64,000 bases of DNA from CAVQOB01 sp963714325. GTDB lineage: Bacteria; Pseudomonadota; Alphaproteobacteria; Rhizobiales; Hyphomicrobiaceae. The notes under the pieces are model-generated. The model saw nothing but the letters and a program-made list of their open reading frames with translations, was not told the DNA's origin and did no database searches. The stretch covers positions 186,001-250,000 of the forward strand of contig CAVQOB010000035.1 in NCBI GenBank assembly GCA_963714325.1, written 5' to 3'. Below, in pieces: positions 26,055 to 34,395 of the stretch (the stretch's first letter is position 1; each line of letters opens with the position of its first letter). Position numbers and translations under genes: made by a program.

Positions 26055-27274
26055 CACGTCTTCACCTTAAACAAATCCTTCTGATCGCTCGTTTTCAAAT
26101 CGACCACGTGCCAGGGCAAGCCCTGTTTGGCGATTGCGTCCATGAAGGGTTTGGAGGCGAGTTGTTCGACGTTGAAGACGCCGGGTTTGGGTCCCCAGTG
26201 TCCCTGGAACAGCATCATCGCGCCGACGGCGGGTGGCACGCCTGTCGTGTAGGAAACGGCCTGCGCGCCAGTTTCCTTGTAGCAGTCGGCGTGGTGGCAG
26301 ACGTTGTAGATCATCGTGCGGCGCGGTTTGCCGTTCTTGCCGGTGCCGGTGAAGATGACGCCGATCGACGTCTTGCCAGTGTAGTTCTCGCCGAGCGATG
26401 ACGGCGGCGGCAGCAGCTCCTTCAGGAACTCCATGGGGATGACGGGATTGCCCTTGTACATGACGGGGTCGATGCGCGTCATGCCGACGTTCTGCAGGAC
26501 GTCGAGGTGCTTGATGTAGTTGTCGGAGAAGGTCATCCAGAAGCGGATCTGCTTGAGGCCCTTGATGTTCTTGACGAGGCTTTCTTCTTCCTCGTGATAG
26601 ATCAGATAGGATTTGCGCGGACCGACTTCCGGATAGTCGATCATGCAGTTGATGCTCAGCGCATCGATCTCGATCCACTTGCCGTCTTTCCAGTATTTGC
26701 CGCGCTGGGTGACTTCGCGCAGATTGATTTCCGGATTGAAGTTGGTGGCGAAGGCTTTGCCGTGGCTGCCGTCGTTGCAATCGACGATATCGATCGTCTC
26801 GATGGTGTCGAACAGGTATTCCTGCGCGTAGGCGCAATAGATGTTGGATTGGCCGGGATCGAAGCCGCAGCCGAGGATCGCCATGATGCCGGCCTTCTTG
26901 TAGCGGGCCTGATACTTCCATTGCCAGGAGTATTCGAACTTGGCGACATCGCGCGGTTCGTAGTTGGCGGTGTCCATGTAGTGCACGCCGGTCTCGAGGC
27001 AGGCGTCCATGATCGGAAGGTCTTGGTAGGGCAGCGCCATGTTGATGACGAGGTGCGGCTTGACCTTTTTAATGAGGGCAATGGTTTCCTTGACGTTGTC
27101 GGCGTCGACCTGATGGGTGTGGACTTTGCCTTTGCAGCGCTTGGCGACCTTCTCGCAGCTGACGAGGCGGCGCGACGCCAAGTGGATGGTTTTGAAGACA
27201 TCGCGGTTCATGGCGCACTTTTGTGCCACGACCGAGCCGGCCGCGCCCGCGCCGATGATGAGAACGGTGTCCAT
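26054..27274 (-). CDS. Carboxynorspermidine synthase (saccharopine dehydrogenase family)
   Basis: A 406-residue NADPH-dependent enzyme that reductively condenses aspartate semialdehyde with putrescine or 1,3-diaminopropane to the carboxy-triamine. The Rossmann motif LIIGAGAAGSVVAQK is at residues 5-19. YMDTANYEP, GCGFDPGQSNIYCAYA, VDCNDGSHG and YTTGVPPAVGA follow in the order seen in Lys1-like CANSDH proteins. The product is decarboxylated by NspC (20453-21592). The two genes lie about 4.5 kb apart on the same strand rather than adjacent. The closely coupled 126-residue gene downstream is unknown. Confidence 0.9.
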   Translation of the reverse strand: MDTVLIIGAGAAGSVVAQKCAMNRDVFKTIHLASRRLVSCEKVAKRCKGKVHTHQVDADNVKETIALIKKVKPHLVINMALPYQDLPIMDACLETGVHYMDTANYEPRDVAKFEYSWQWKYQARYKKAGIMAILGCGFDPGQSNIYCAYAQEYLFDTIETIDIVDCNDGSHGKAFATNFNPEINLREVTQRGKYWKDGKWIEIDALSINCMIDYPEVGPRKSYLIYHEEEESLVKNIKGLKQIRFWMTFSDNYIKHLDVLQNVGMTRIDPVMYKGNPVIPMEFLKELLPPPSSLGENYTGKTSIGVIFTGTGKNGKPRRTMIYNVCHHADCYKETGAQAVSYTTGVPPAVGAMMLFQGHWGPKPGVFNVEQLASKPFMDAIAKQGLPWHVVDLKTSDQKDLFKVKT

Positions 27275-27479
27275 ACGTCACTCCTAAGGTGTTCTGGAAG
27301 AATTGGGGAACGCCCTTGCGCGCAAAGGCCATGCCGGGAAGAGAACCGCTGCGAGCGATACGGCAGATGCGCCGGTTTTTCAACTGCTACCAGCGGAGAC
27401 GGTCTCAGGTGCAAAATAAAACAGGACCGGTGATAAGCACCGATCCTGTGGACTTGGATGGCCGCGTTTGGTCGGGTTG

Positions 27480-27797
27480 TCAGACGACGTTGAGCTTGGT
27501 CGTTTCGGTGACCTTCTGCCCACCGTCCTCGACCCAGGTGAACTCGAATGAGCCCGGCCCCGGCACCTTCATGAAGAAGGAGATGTAGGGGTTCGCGGAG
27601 ATGCCCGGTTGCATATCGGCGGCGAAGACGTCCTTGCCGGCATACTTCGCCGAGAACGCATTGAGGATCTGGCGCGGCACGGTCTTGCCGGCCGCGTCCT
27701 TGCGTTGGCCGGTCTCCATGACGTGCTGGATCAACGTCTTGACTTCGATGACGTCGCCGACCTTAGCGGTATCGGGAAGTTTGATGCGGGGTTTCAT
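27480..27797 (-). CDS. soxZ: Thiosulfate-oxidation carrier subunit SoxZ
   Basis: A 105-residue protein lacking a signal peptide, as expected, since it is exported in complex with SoxY. It shows the immunoglobulin-like SoxZ fold: RIKLPDTAKVGDVIEVKTLIQH at the start and SFMKVPGPGSFEFTWVEDGG-like strands near the end. It holds SoxY in the periplasm while the sulfur chain is processed. ATG27797 has an AAGAGAC tract upstream; the longer frame from 27863 is not conserved. It follows soxY by 72 bp on the same strand. Confidence 0.94.
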   Translation of the reverse strand: MKPRIKLPDTAKVGDVIEVKTLIQHVMETGQRKDAAGKTVPRQILNAFSAKYAGKDVFAADMQPGISANPYISFFMKVPGPGSFEFTWVEDGGQKVTETTKLNVV

Positions 27798-27869
27798 GTG
27801 TTTGGTCTCTTTCTTATTGGTCGCGCTTCCTATCGGAAAACCGGTTCCCACCTTTCGCGGCAAGCGCTC

Positions 27870-28331
27870 TTAACCGCCGCAGCCACCGATGGTGACTTTG
27901 ACAGTGCGCTTGCCCATCAGGAACGAGCCGTTCGAGAGTTCGGCGACGGCGATGACGTCTTGCGTTTTCGCTAGTCGCATCCGGCTCGACACGGTTGCCG
28001 CGCCCGAGGCCGGCGTAAAGCGGAATGTCGCGACGCCCGGCTGCGGATTGCCGCTGGAGATGACGTGGAGTGCCTTGACGTGGTCCGCTTCGGTCATTGG
28101 GCTGTCGACTTTGATCGTGAATGGCACGGTGTTACCGTTCTCGGCGATCTCGGGCATGTCGACGTTGATTTTGCCATCCGTCGCCTTGGCATCACCGACG
28201 ATTTTCTTGATCGTCTCTTCCCAGGTCAGGGCTTTGTCCTGAGCGACGGCGGCATCCGTGGATGCCAGCCAACCCGACAAGGCTGCAGCGCCCGCCGCTC
28301 CCAGCAAGAATATGCGTCGATCCGTGCTCAT
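27870..28331 (-). CDS. soxY: Thiosulfate-oxidation carrier subunit SoxY
   Basis: A 153-residue precursor with a twin-arginine-like start (MSTDRRIFLLGAAGAAALSG) that also exports SoxZ. The mature protein ends VKVTIGGCGG, the mobile C-terminal arm whose Cys carries the thiosulfate-derived sulfur adduct during oxidation. All features of SoxY are intact. No soxXA, soxB or soxCD genes are visible in this window, so the partner enzymes must lie elsewhere or be absent. The gene is divergent from the soxS-like gene at 28455. Confidence 0.95.
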   Translation of the reverse strand: MSTDRRIFLLGAAGAAALSGWLASTDAAVAQDKALTWEETIKKIVGDAKATDGKINVDMPEIAENGNTVPFTIKVDSPMTEADHVKALHVISSGNPQPGVATFRFTPASGAATVSSRMRLAKTQDVIAVAELSNGSFLMGKRTVKVTIGGCGG

Positions 28332-28454
28332 GTCTCTATTGCTCCCGAAATCGTGTTCCCAATGACCCCAAACAGGTCCCTGATGGATGTATCCAGCTGG
28401 TCCCTAACATAATAGATTGTGGGCCGTATGCAATTCACGACGGGGTGTTGCTCG

Positions 28455-28949
28455 ATGGGTATTTTCGCCGCGGTTCGCGCGAGGGCTTGGGTTGTCATGG
28501 CGGTCTTGGCCGGGCTGGCCGGGACTATCCCATGGGCGGGCCCCTCTGGCGCCAGCGACGCCCAAGATCTTGAGACCATGCCGGCCGCCTTGCTGATGGT
28601 CGACGATGCCGGCTGTGTCTACTGCCGGAAATGGGACCGCGAAGTCGCGCTTGGCTATGAGCGTAGCGACGAAGGCCAAGTCGCGCCGCTGGTCCGCCGG
28701 CCAATTCGTTCAACCGACGTCGCGCGCTATCCCGGCATCCGCTACACGCCGACTTTCCTGCTGCTGGTCGAGGGCCGCGAGATCGGCCGCATTGTCGGCT
28801 ATCCCGGACCGGACCTGTTCTGGGGCGAATTCAACGCCCTGTTTGTGAAATCAGGGCTGAGACTAACGCCGGACAAGGCGCCGGACGAGATCCGCACCGA
28901 TTGGTGTCCAGAAACAACCGTGCGCATGCCCGCAACCATGCGCAACTGA
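28455..28949 (+). CDS. soxS: SoxS-like periplasmic thioredoxin
   Basis: About 164 residues. An N-terminal hydrophobic export signal precedes a thioredoxin-fold domain with a CVYC active site (in VDDAGCVYCRKWDREV), cis-Pro in YTPTFLLL, and no second thioredoxin domain. SoxS in Paracoccus and related bacteria reduces or reactivates the SoxY carrier Cys. Position next to soxYZ supports this role. ATG28455 is chosen because the 12 residues ahead in the longer frame precede the signal; a start at 28419 is possible. Two further cysteines (DWCPE) lie near the C-terminus. Confidence 0.82.
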   Translation: MGIFAAVRARAWVVMAVLAGLAGTIPWAGPSGASDAQDLETMPAALLMVDDAGCVYCRKWDREVALGYERSDEGQVAPLVRRPIRSTDVARYPGIRYTPTFLLLVEGREIGRIVGYPGPDLFWGEFNALFVKSGLRLTPDKAPDEIRTDWCPETTVRMPATMRN

Positions 28950-29026
28950 GTTGGCCGCCCGGTCTTCGTTGCAGCGCACAATCATTGCGTCGATGCCGCG
29001 CGCGAGCACAGCATTCTTTTTTGCCG

Positions 29027-29059
29027 AGCGCCAACTGTGCAGGATAGGCAGTTGGCGCT
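29027..29059. promoter_or_regulatory. Inverted repeat upstream of fccB, candidate operator or terminator
   Basis: An 11-bp perfect inverted repeat AGCGCCAACTG / CAGTTGGCGCT with an 11-nt spacer, between soxS and fccB. Spacing of one helical turn between arms fits a dimeric regulator such as an ArsR-type SoxR. It could also act as a weak transcription stop, but there is no T-run after it. Confidence 0.45.
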
Positions 29060-29107
29060 TCTCGCGTCATAACAGTTACCAGGAAAGCAGGATCTAGGGA
29101 GGATCGC

Positions 29108-30442
29108 ATGTCTAAGGTTACGAGACGCGACTTTGCACGACTGATGGGTGGTGCCGGTGTTGGCCTCGCGGCGGGAGCTGGTGTGTCGACATTCGCCATC
29201 GCGCAGGGGGCGGCAGCCGCGCGCGTCGTCATCATCGGCGGCGGGGCTGGCGGGGCAACCGTCGCGCACTATCTCAAAAAGGGCGATCCGAAACTTGACG
29301 TGCGCTTGATCGAGCCGAAATCAACCTACACCACCGGTTTCTTCTCCAACCTCGTCATCGGCGGGTTCCGGTCGCTCGCCTCGATACAGCACGGCTACGG
29401 CGATCTGCGCAAACTCGGCGTGATGGTCATCCATGAACGCGCGAGCAAGGTCGACGCCGTCAAGAAGACGGTGACGCTGTCGGGCGGCACTGTGTTGCCC
29501 TATGACCGCCTCGTGCTCTCGCCGGGGATCGATGTCGATTACAATTCCATTCCCGGCTACTCGATCGAAGCCTCGGAAACGATCCCGCACTTCTGGCAGA
29601 ACCATGCGCATCTCAATCTGCTGACGTCCCAGCTCGCGAGCATGAAAGACGGAGGCATTGTCGCCTTCGCCCCGCCGGACAACCCCTATCGCTGCCCGCC
29701 CGGACCCTATGAGCGTATCGCGATGGTGGCGCACTACCTGAAGACCAAGAAGCCGAAATCGAAGCTGATCGTGCTCGACCCGAAGAAGGCGTTCTCGAAG
29801 CAGCCTGTGTTCACCGAAGCGTTTGAGAAATACTACAAGGGCATCGTCGAGTTGAACTTGTCGAACGATATCGACAGCTTCGCGGTGACCAAGGTCGACG
29901 CCAAAACCAAGACGCTGACGACGGCGTCCGGCAAGGTGGTCAAGGCCGACGTCGCGATGGTCGTGCCCAAGCAGTCGGCCGGTATGATCGCGCTGCTGTC
30001 GGGCGCGGCGCACGGCAATTGGTGCCCGATCAAGCCGGAAAATTTCGCATCGACGCTGCTGAAGGACGTCTATGTGATCGGCGACGCAGCCGTCGCCGAT
30101 CCGATGCCGAAGTCGGCGTTCTCGGCGAACAGCCAGGGCAAGGTCGTCGCTGCCGATATTCTCGCTGACCTCTCTAAGAAGGAGAAGTTCCCCGCCCGCT
30201 ATCGCAACACCTGCTGGTCGCTGGTCGCGCCCGACGACTGCATCAAGATCGGCGCCAACTACGAAGCGAAGGCCGGCAAGCTCGAAGCCTCCGGCCCGTT
30301 CGTGTCGCAGAAGGGCGAGACAGCTGAGGTGCGCAAGCAGAACTGGGTGGAGGCTGAAGGCTGGTACTCCGGCATCGTCGCCGACATCTTTGCCAAGCCT
30401 GCAGCACCGGCTGCGGCACCTGTGCCGGCGAAGAAGGGGTGA
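29108..30442 (+). CDS. fccB: Flavocytochrome c sulfide dehydrogenase flavoprotein subunit
   Basis: Oxidises sulfide in the periplasm and passes electrons to a cytochrome c. The 444-residue precursor begins with a Tat signal (SKVTRRDFARLMGG). The FAD Rossmann motif VVIIGGGAGGATVA lies near residue 41. Cysteines in PYRCPPGPYER and NTCWSLVAPDD match the redox-active disulfide pair, and VYVIGDAAVADPMPKSAFSAN is the second FAD motif. The C-terminal FCSD domain is complete. An AGGGAGGATCGC ribosome site precedes ATG29108. No fccA cytochrome gene follows; the SRPBCC gene starts 22 bp later. Confidence 0.94.
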   Translation: MSKVTRRDFARLMGGAGVGLAAGAGVSTFAIAQGAAAARVVIIGGGAGGATVAHYLKKGDPKLDVRLIEPKSTYTTGFFSNLVIGGFRSLASIQHGYGDLRKLGVMVIHERASKVDAVKKTVTLSGGTVLPYDRLVLSPGIDVDYNSIPGYSIEASETIPHFWQNHAHLNLLTSQLASMKDGGIVAFAPPDNPYRCPPGPYERIAMVAHYLKTKKPKSKLIVLDPKKAFSKQPVFTEAFEKYYKGIVELNLSNDIDSFAVTKVDAKTKTLTTASGKVVKADVAMVVPKQSAGMIALLSGAAHGNWCPIKPENFASTLLKDVYVIGDAAVADPMPKSAFSANSQGKVVAADILADLSKKEKFPARYRNTCWSLVAPDDCIKIGANYEAKAGKLEASGPFVSQKGETAEVRKQNWVEAEGWYSGIVADIFAKPAAPAAAPVPAKKG

Positions 30443-30464
30443 CGGCGATAACCAGAGGACGTTG

Positions 30465-30932
30465 ATGGCCAACAATACGTCTGACACGATGACGGGAACG
30501 GTCACGTTGCATCGCGTGCTGCGCGCGCCACCGGAACGCGTCTACCGCGCGTTTCTCGATGCTGAGGCCATGGCGAAGTGGTTGCCGCCCTACGGCTTCA
30601 CCGCCAAGATGCATCATCTCGACGCCAAAGTCGGCGGCACGTTCCGCATGTCGTTCACGAACTTCACCAGCGGCCACGCCCATGCGTTCGGCGGCGAGTA
30701 CCTCGAACTCGTGCCGAACGAGCGGCTGCGCTACACCGATCGCTTTGATGATCCCAACCTTCCCGGCGTCATGCACGTCACCGTCGCGTTGAAAAAAGTG
30801 CTTGTGGGAACCGAGGTTCACATCACCCAGGCCGGCATCCCCGCCGTGATCCCGCTGGCGATGTGCTATCTCGGCTGGCAGGAATCGCTGGCCCAGCTTG
30901 CAACCCTCGTCGAGCCGGAGATCAAGGGGTAG
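30465..30932 (+). CDS. SRPBCC/AHSA1-domain protein
   Basis: A 155-residue protein of the START/Bet v1-like superfamily: the domain starts LHRVLRAPPERVYRAFLDAEAMAKWLPP and ends LGWQESLAQLATLVEPE. It forms a hydrophobic cavity; members bind lipids or small ligands or help Hsp90-like chaperones. It is cotranscribed with fccB (22-bp gap), but a role in sulfide oxidation is unproven. A close paralogue, interrupted by a stop codon, lies at 39302-39757 on the other strand. Extended similarity between them covers almost the whole length. Confidence 0.85.
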   Translation: MANNTSDTMTGTVTLHRVLRAPPERVYRAFLDAEAMAKWLPPYGFTAKMHHLDAKVGGTFRMSFTNFTSGHAHAFGGEYLELVPNERLRYTDRFDDPNLPGVMHVTVALKKVLVGTEVHITQAGIPAVIPLAMCYLGWQESLAQLATLVEPEIKG

Positions 30933-30950
30933 CGTAGCGCGATTATTGCA

Positions 30951-31595
30951 TCAGCCGAGCTTTCTATCCACCAACTCATCAGCAAACCCGTGATTGACGT
31001 CGCGGTGTTTGGCTTCGTCGCGGCGCACTTGAATGACGACGTCGCGCAGGCGGGCATCGGCTGGAAGTTTCCAGTAGTCGATGGCGATCTGCGGCGCTGG
31101 CACATTCTCGACTTTGCCGGCGTCGATGTCGACGAGGTATTCGGTGTAGCTGACGACCGCCTCCTCTTCGAGATAGCCGACGAAGCGATGCGCGACGCGC
31201 GGCCATACCAGATAGAACAGGAAAAAAGCGTTGTAGAAGATGCCCTGCGCAAGCACGATCAGGGCCCGTTCGAAACCGTTCGGCTTCGCGACGTGCAGGA
31301 ACGTCATCAGGTGCATGCGCTCGTTCTCGGCTTCGTCGAGCAGCGTCTTGATCCAGCCGCGGTCACTCTCGAAACGGCGGAGACATCTGAGATGCACGAG
31401 CGCGCCACCAACCATGCCGGGAACGGCGGCGACGGTTTCGAGGATCACGGCGCGATGGCCATAGCGACGCTGGAAGAACAGGTCGGCGAAAAAGCGGAGC
31501 AGCTTGACGAGCCCCAACGCCATTCGGTCGGCGGGGCCGCCGGGCGCGCGATGCGTCACGGTCAAACCGGCATCCGTTGGTGGTTGGCTGCTCAT
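30951..31595 (-). CDS. aox: Alternative oxidase
   Basis: A 214-residue di-iron ubiquinol oxidase that reduces oxygen to water without pumping protons and resists cyanide and sulfide. All iron ligands are visible: Glu in ILETVAAVPG, Glu and His in ENERMH, Glu in LEEEAVVSYTEYL, and Glu/His in RRDEAKHRDVNH. Two hydrophobic membrane-associated helices flank the core. ATG31595 is preferred; the longer frame has no conserved extension. It is convergent with the fccB operon, and oxidation of sulfide beside it makes a sulfide-tolerant terminal oxidase functionally sensible. Confidence 0.93.
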   Translation of the reverse strand: MSSQPPTDAGLTVTHRAPGGPADRMALGLVKLLRFFADLFFQRRYGHRAVILETVAAVPGMVGGALVHLRCLRRFESDRGWIKTLLDEAENERMHLMTFLHVAKPNGFERALIVLAQGIFYNAFFLFYLVWPRVAHRFVGYLEEEAVVSYTEYLVDIDAGKVENVPAPQIAIDYWKLPADARLRDVVIQVRRDEAKHRDVNHGFADELVDRKLG

Positions 31596-31975
31596 AGCGA
31601 CATCGACCCTCCAGCATGCACCGCATCGCTCAACGTGGTGTCGGCAAGGGGCGGTGTCGAGAGCCACGGCCAACATGCCGCGTGTCTCGCTATTTTTCTC
31701 AATTCTGTGAAACGCCGCTGCGGGCGTTTTAAGGCACCCTAGACGCGTTAACGATGGACTTGGCTACCCACCCCTACCCCCGATTGGTAAACGCGCACCC
31801 AGTGGCCTCCTAAAGCGAAATAACGGGCATCCCAGAGAGCGACCAACTCTAGATTGCAAAAATATAGCGAAATACCCTCGCTGGCTCGACTGAGGGCAAT
31901 TCTTGGGGCCTCGGTCGCCCAGTGCCAACCGCCGCGCTTTTTTCACGCGGCTTCGGAGCCCACTCGCATCCGCCG

Positions 31976-32791
31976 CTAACCCCGCTGCAGTCGTGCCTTC
32001 TGATACAGCGGCATCACCTCGTGCAGGTGCTTCTTGATGATGTCGATGCGGGTAGCGCCAGAGGGATGCGTCGACATCCACTGCGGTGGTGCGCCTTTCG
32101 ACGCCTGGCTCATCTTCTGCCAGAGCACGACGCCGGATTCCGGATTGTATCCGGCGCGGGCCGCCAGCTCCATGCCGATCAGATCGGCTTCGAGTTCGTC
32201 GTTGCGCGAGAATTTCAGCGTCGCGAGGCTTCCGGCCCCTGCCCCGACGAGATCACCGAGCTGCCCGAAGATCAGTCCGGCGACGACACGCCCTGCCCCC
32301 AGCGCCATCTGCTTACCGGCGCGTTCGCGCGCGTGTTCCCACAGCGCATGGCCGATCTCGTGGCCCATCACCATGGCGATTTCATCGTCGGTCAACTGCA
32401 ACTGATCGATGATACCGGTGAAAAACGCGATCTTGCCGCCGGGCATGCAGAACGCGTTGATCTGCTTGGAGTTGAGAACGTTGACTTCCCATTTCCAGTC
32501 CTTGGCGCGCTCATTGAACTTGGTCGCGCCGGGTAGCAGGTCCTTGGCGATCTTGCGCAGCCGCTGCACGGTTGGGTGCGTCTCCGGCAGCAGCGCCTGC
32601 TTCTGGTAGGCTTGCCGCGTCATCTGCGTGTATTGCAGATCGGCTTGTTGCTCGATCTTCTCAGCGCCGACGACGTACCGAAACACCGATTTGCGGCTGA
32701 CGGTAACGCCATCTGGCTCCTTCGCCAGCGCGACGGCGCTGACGGCGACGGCGCATGCCAACGCCAGACCTAGTCCTAAACCTCTGCGCAT
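31976..32791 (-). CDS. M48 family metalloprotease
   Basis: A 271-residue exported protease. The signal peptide (MRRGLGLGLALACAVAVSAVA) leads to a mature domain with the zinc motif HEIGHALWEH and a third ligand Glu in RNDELEADLIG. AFCMPGGKIAFFTGI is the typical strand before the active site. Such short BepA/YfgC-like M48 proteases act in outer-membrane protein quality control or processing. ATG32791 starts the signal peptide; the upstream 23 residues of the longer frame are basic and unlikely. The gene stands alone. Confidence 0.9.
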   Translation of the reverse strand: MRRGLGLGLALACAVAVSAVALAKEPDGVTVSRKSVFRYVVGAEKIEQQADLQYTQMTRQAYQKQALLPETHPTVQRLRKIAKDLLPGATKFNERAKDWKWEVNVLNSKQINAFCMPGGKIAFFTGIIDQLQLTDDEIAMVMGHEIGHALWEHARERAGKQMALGAGRVVAGLIFGQLGDLVGAGAGSLATLKFSRNDELEADLIGMELAARAGYNPESGVVLWQKMSQASKGAPPQWMSTHPSGATRIDIIKKHLHEVMPLYQKARLQRG

Positions 32792-32964
32792 CGTCGCCGC
32801 TCTCCCTCTCGTCCATGGTTCTCGTCCATGGCTGGCCCTGCCTTTGACACAACCTACCAAATAAGGATCATGCTGTTCCAGGTCCAGCCTCGTCTTGCCA
32901 GAATTTAATGCGAGCTGGCCGGATCGGCCGATGGTTCCGACGAAAGTGTTGCAATGGTGCGCGC

Positions 32965-34149
32965 ATGAGTGACCCGAACGTCCGAACCGTCCGCGTCGCC
33001 CCGCGGATCGCCGATATTGACGCGGCCGGTTGGGATCATTGCGCCGCCCCCAATCCGGCGACGCTCAATCCGTTTGTGCTGCATGGCTTCCTGAAGGCGC
33101 TGGAAGACTCAGGCTCCGTCGGTGGCCGCTCCGGTTGGACGCCGCAGCATCTCGCGCTCGAGCGCGCTGACGGCGCTATCGAGGCGGTCACGCCCGCCTA
33201 CCTCAAGAGCCACAGCCAAGGCGAATACATTTTCGATCACGGCTGGGCCGACGCCTATGAACGCGCAGGCGGGCGCTACTATCCCAAGCTACAGATCGCC
33301 GTGCCGTTCACGCCGGTGCCAGGTCCGCGCTTCCTGGTCGGCAACGCACCCGGTGCTGCGGACCGCGAGCAATTGCTGGCGGCGGCGGCGATCGAACTCG
33401 CCCGCCAGCGTGGTCTCTCGTCGATCCATGCCACCTTTATTGGCGAGGATGTCTGGCGGCGCTTATCGCAGCACGACTACCTGCAGCGCACCGGCCAGCA
33501 GTTTCACTGGACCAACCAGGGCTATCAGACATTCGACGATTTCCTCGCCGCCCTCGCCTCACGCAAACGCAAGGGCATCCGTAAGGAGCGCGAGACAGCC
33601 TTGAGTGCCGGCTTGAGCATCGAGCACGTCAGCGGCGCCGCCATCACAGAAGCGCACTGGGACGCCTTCTTCGCCTTCTATATGGACACCGGCAGCCGCA
33701 AGTATGGCCGCCCCTATCTCAGCCGCAAATTCTTCTCGCTTCTCGGCGCCGCGATGGCCGATCGCTGTCTACTGGTGATGGTCAAGCGCGGCTCAGCATA
33801 TATCGCCGGCGCATTGAACCTGGTCGGCGGCGATTGCCTCTACGGGCGCTACTGGGGCGCGATCGAGCAGCACCCCTGCCTGCACTTCGAGGTCTGCTAC
33901 TATCAGGCGATCGACTACGCGATCCGCCACAAGCTGGCGCGCGTCGAAGCCGGCGCCCAGGGCGAGCACAAACTGGCGCGCGGCTACCTGCCGACGCCCA
34001 CCTACTCGCTGCATTGGATCGCCGACCCTGGATTCCGCCGCGCCGTCGACCGCTACCTGAAGGAAGAACGCACGCACGCCGCCGAGCAGCGCGACATGCT
34101 CGCCGAATACGCGCCGTTCCGCAAAGTCGTCAGCGCGGAAGATGCCTAG
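32965..34149 (+). CDS. GNAT-like acyltransferase of the peptidogalycan (DUF482) family
   Basis: About 394 residues with two tandem GNAT-like halves, as in FemAB/DUF482 proteins. Recognisable segments are NPFVLHGFLKALEDSG near residue 35, YYPKLQIAVPFTPVPGPRFL, RKRKGIRKERE, and GEHKLARGYLPTPTYSLHWI near the C-terminus. These proteins are annotated as peptidogalycan or lipoprotein acyltransferases without known reaction. ATG32965 is chosen over 32908 because conserved sequence begins soon after. A 247-bp gap with no gene separates it from cysK downstream. Confidence 0.85.
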   Translation: MSDPNVRTVRVAPRIADIDAAGWDHCAAPNPATLNPFVLHGFLKALEDSGSVGGRSGWTPQHLALERADGAIEAVTPAYLKSHSQGEYIFDHGWADAYERAGGRYYPKLQIAVPFTPVPGPRFLVGNAPGAADREQLLAAAAIELARQRGLSSIHATFIGEDVWRRLSQHDYLQRTGQQFHWTNQGYQTFDDFLAALASRKRKGIRKERETALSAGLSIEHVSGAAITEAHWDAFFAFYMDTGSRKYGRPYLSRKFFSLLGAAMADRCLLVMVKRGSAYIAGALNLVGGDCLYGRYWGAIEQHPCLHFEVCYYQAIDYAIRHKLARVEAGAQGEHKLARGYLPTPTYSLHWIADPGFRRAVDRYLKEERTHAAEQRDMLAEYAPFRKVVSAEDA

Positions 34150-34395
34150 TCCACACCATCCGATCGCACGACTTGTTCCAGATTGCATCAGCTCGGAACC
34201 AAACAACCGCTACCAAGCACGGCGAGGCCCTGTACAAAGACGTCGGGTGGACAGTCGACTTGGCCGCCGTCGCCGCTGTGACGCGTGGTTGTGTGCCGTA
34301 GCGTTGAACGTCGACACACGGCCGGGGTTGCGGGTTCCGGTGGGAGTGCTTAGTTTGAAGTCGCGCGCTCATCGAGAGCATTGGAAAGGGCTGCC

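Noticed and set aside
29321..30505. A 394-codon open frame on the minus strand across fccB
   Set aside because: It is Arg/His-rich with no domain and mirrors the codon pattern of fccB on the other strand; fccB has all catalytic motifs.
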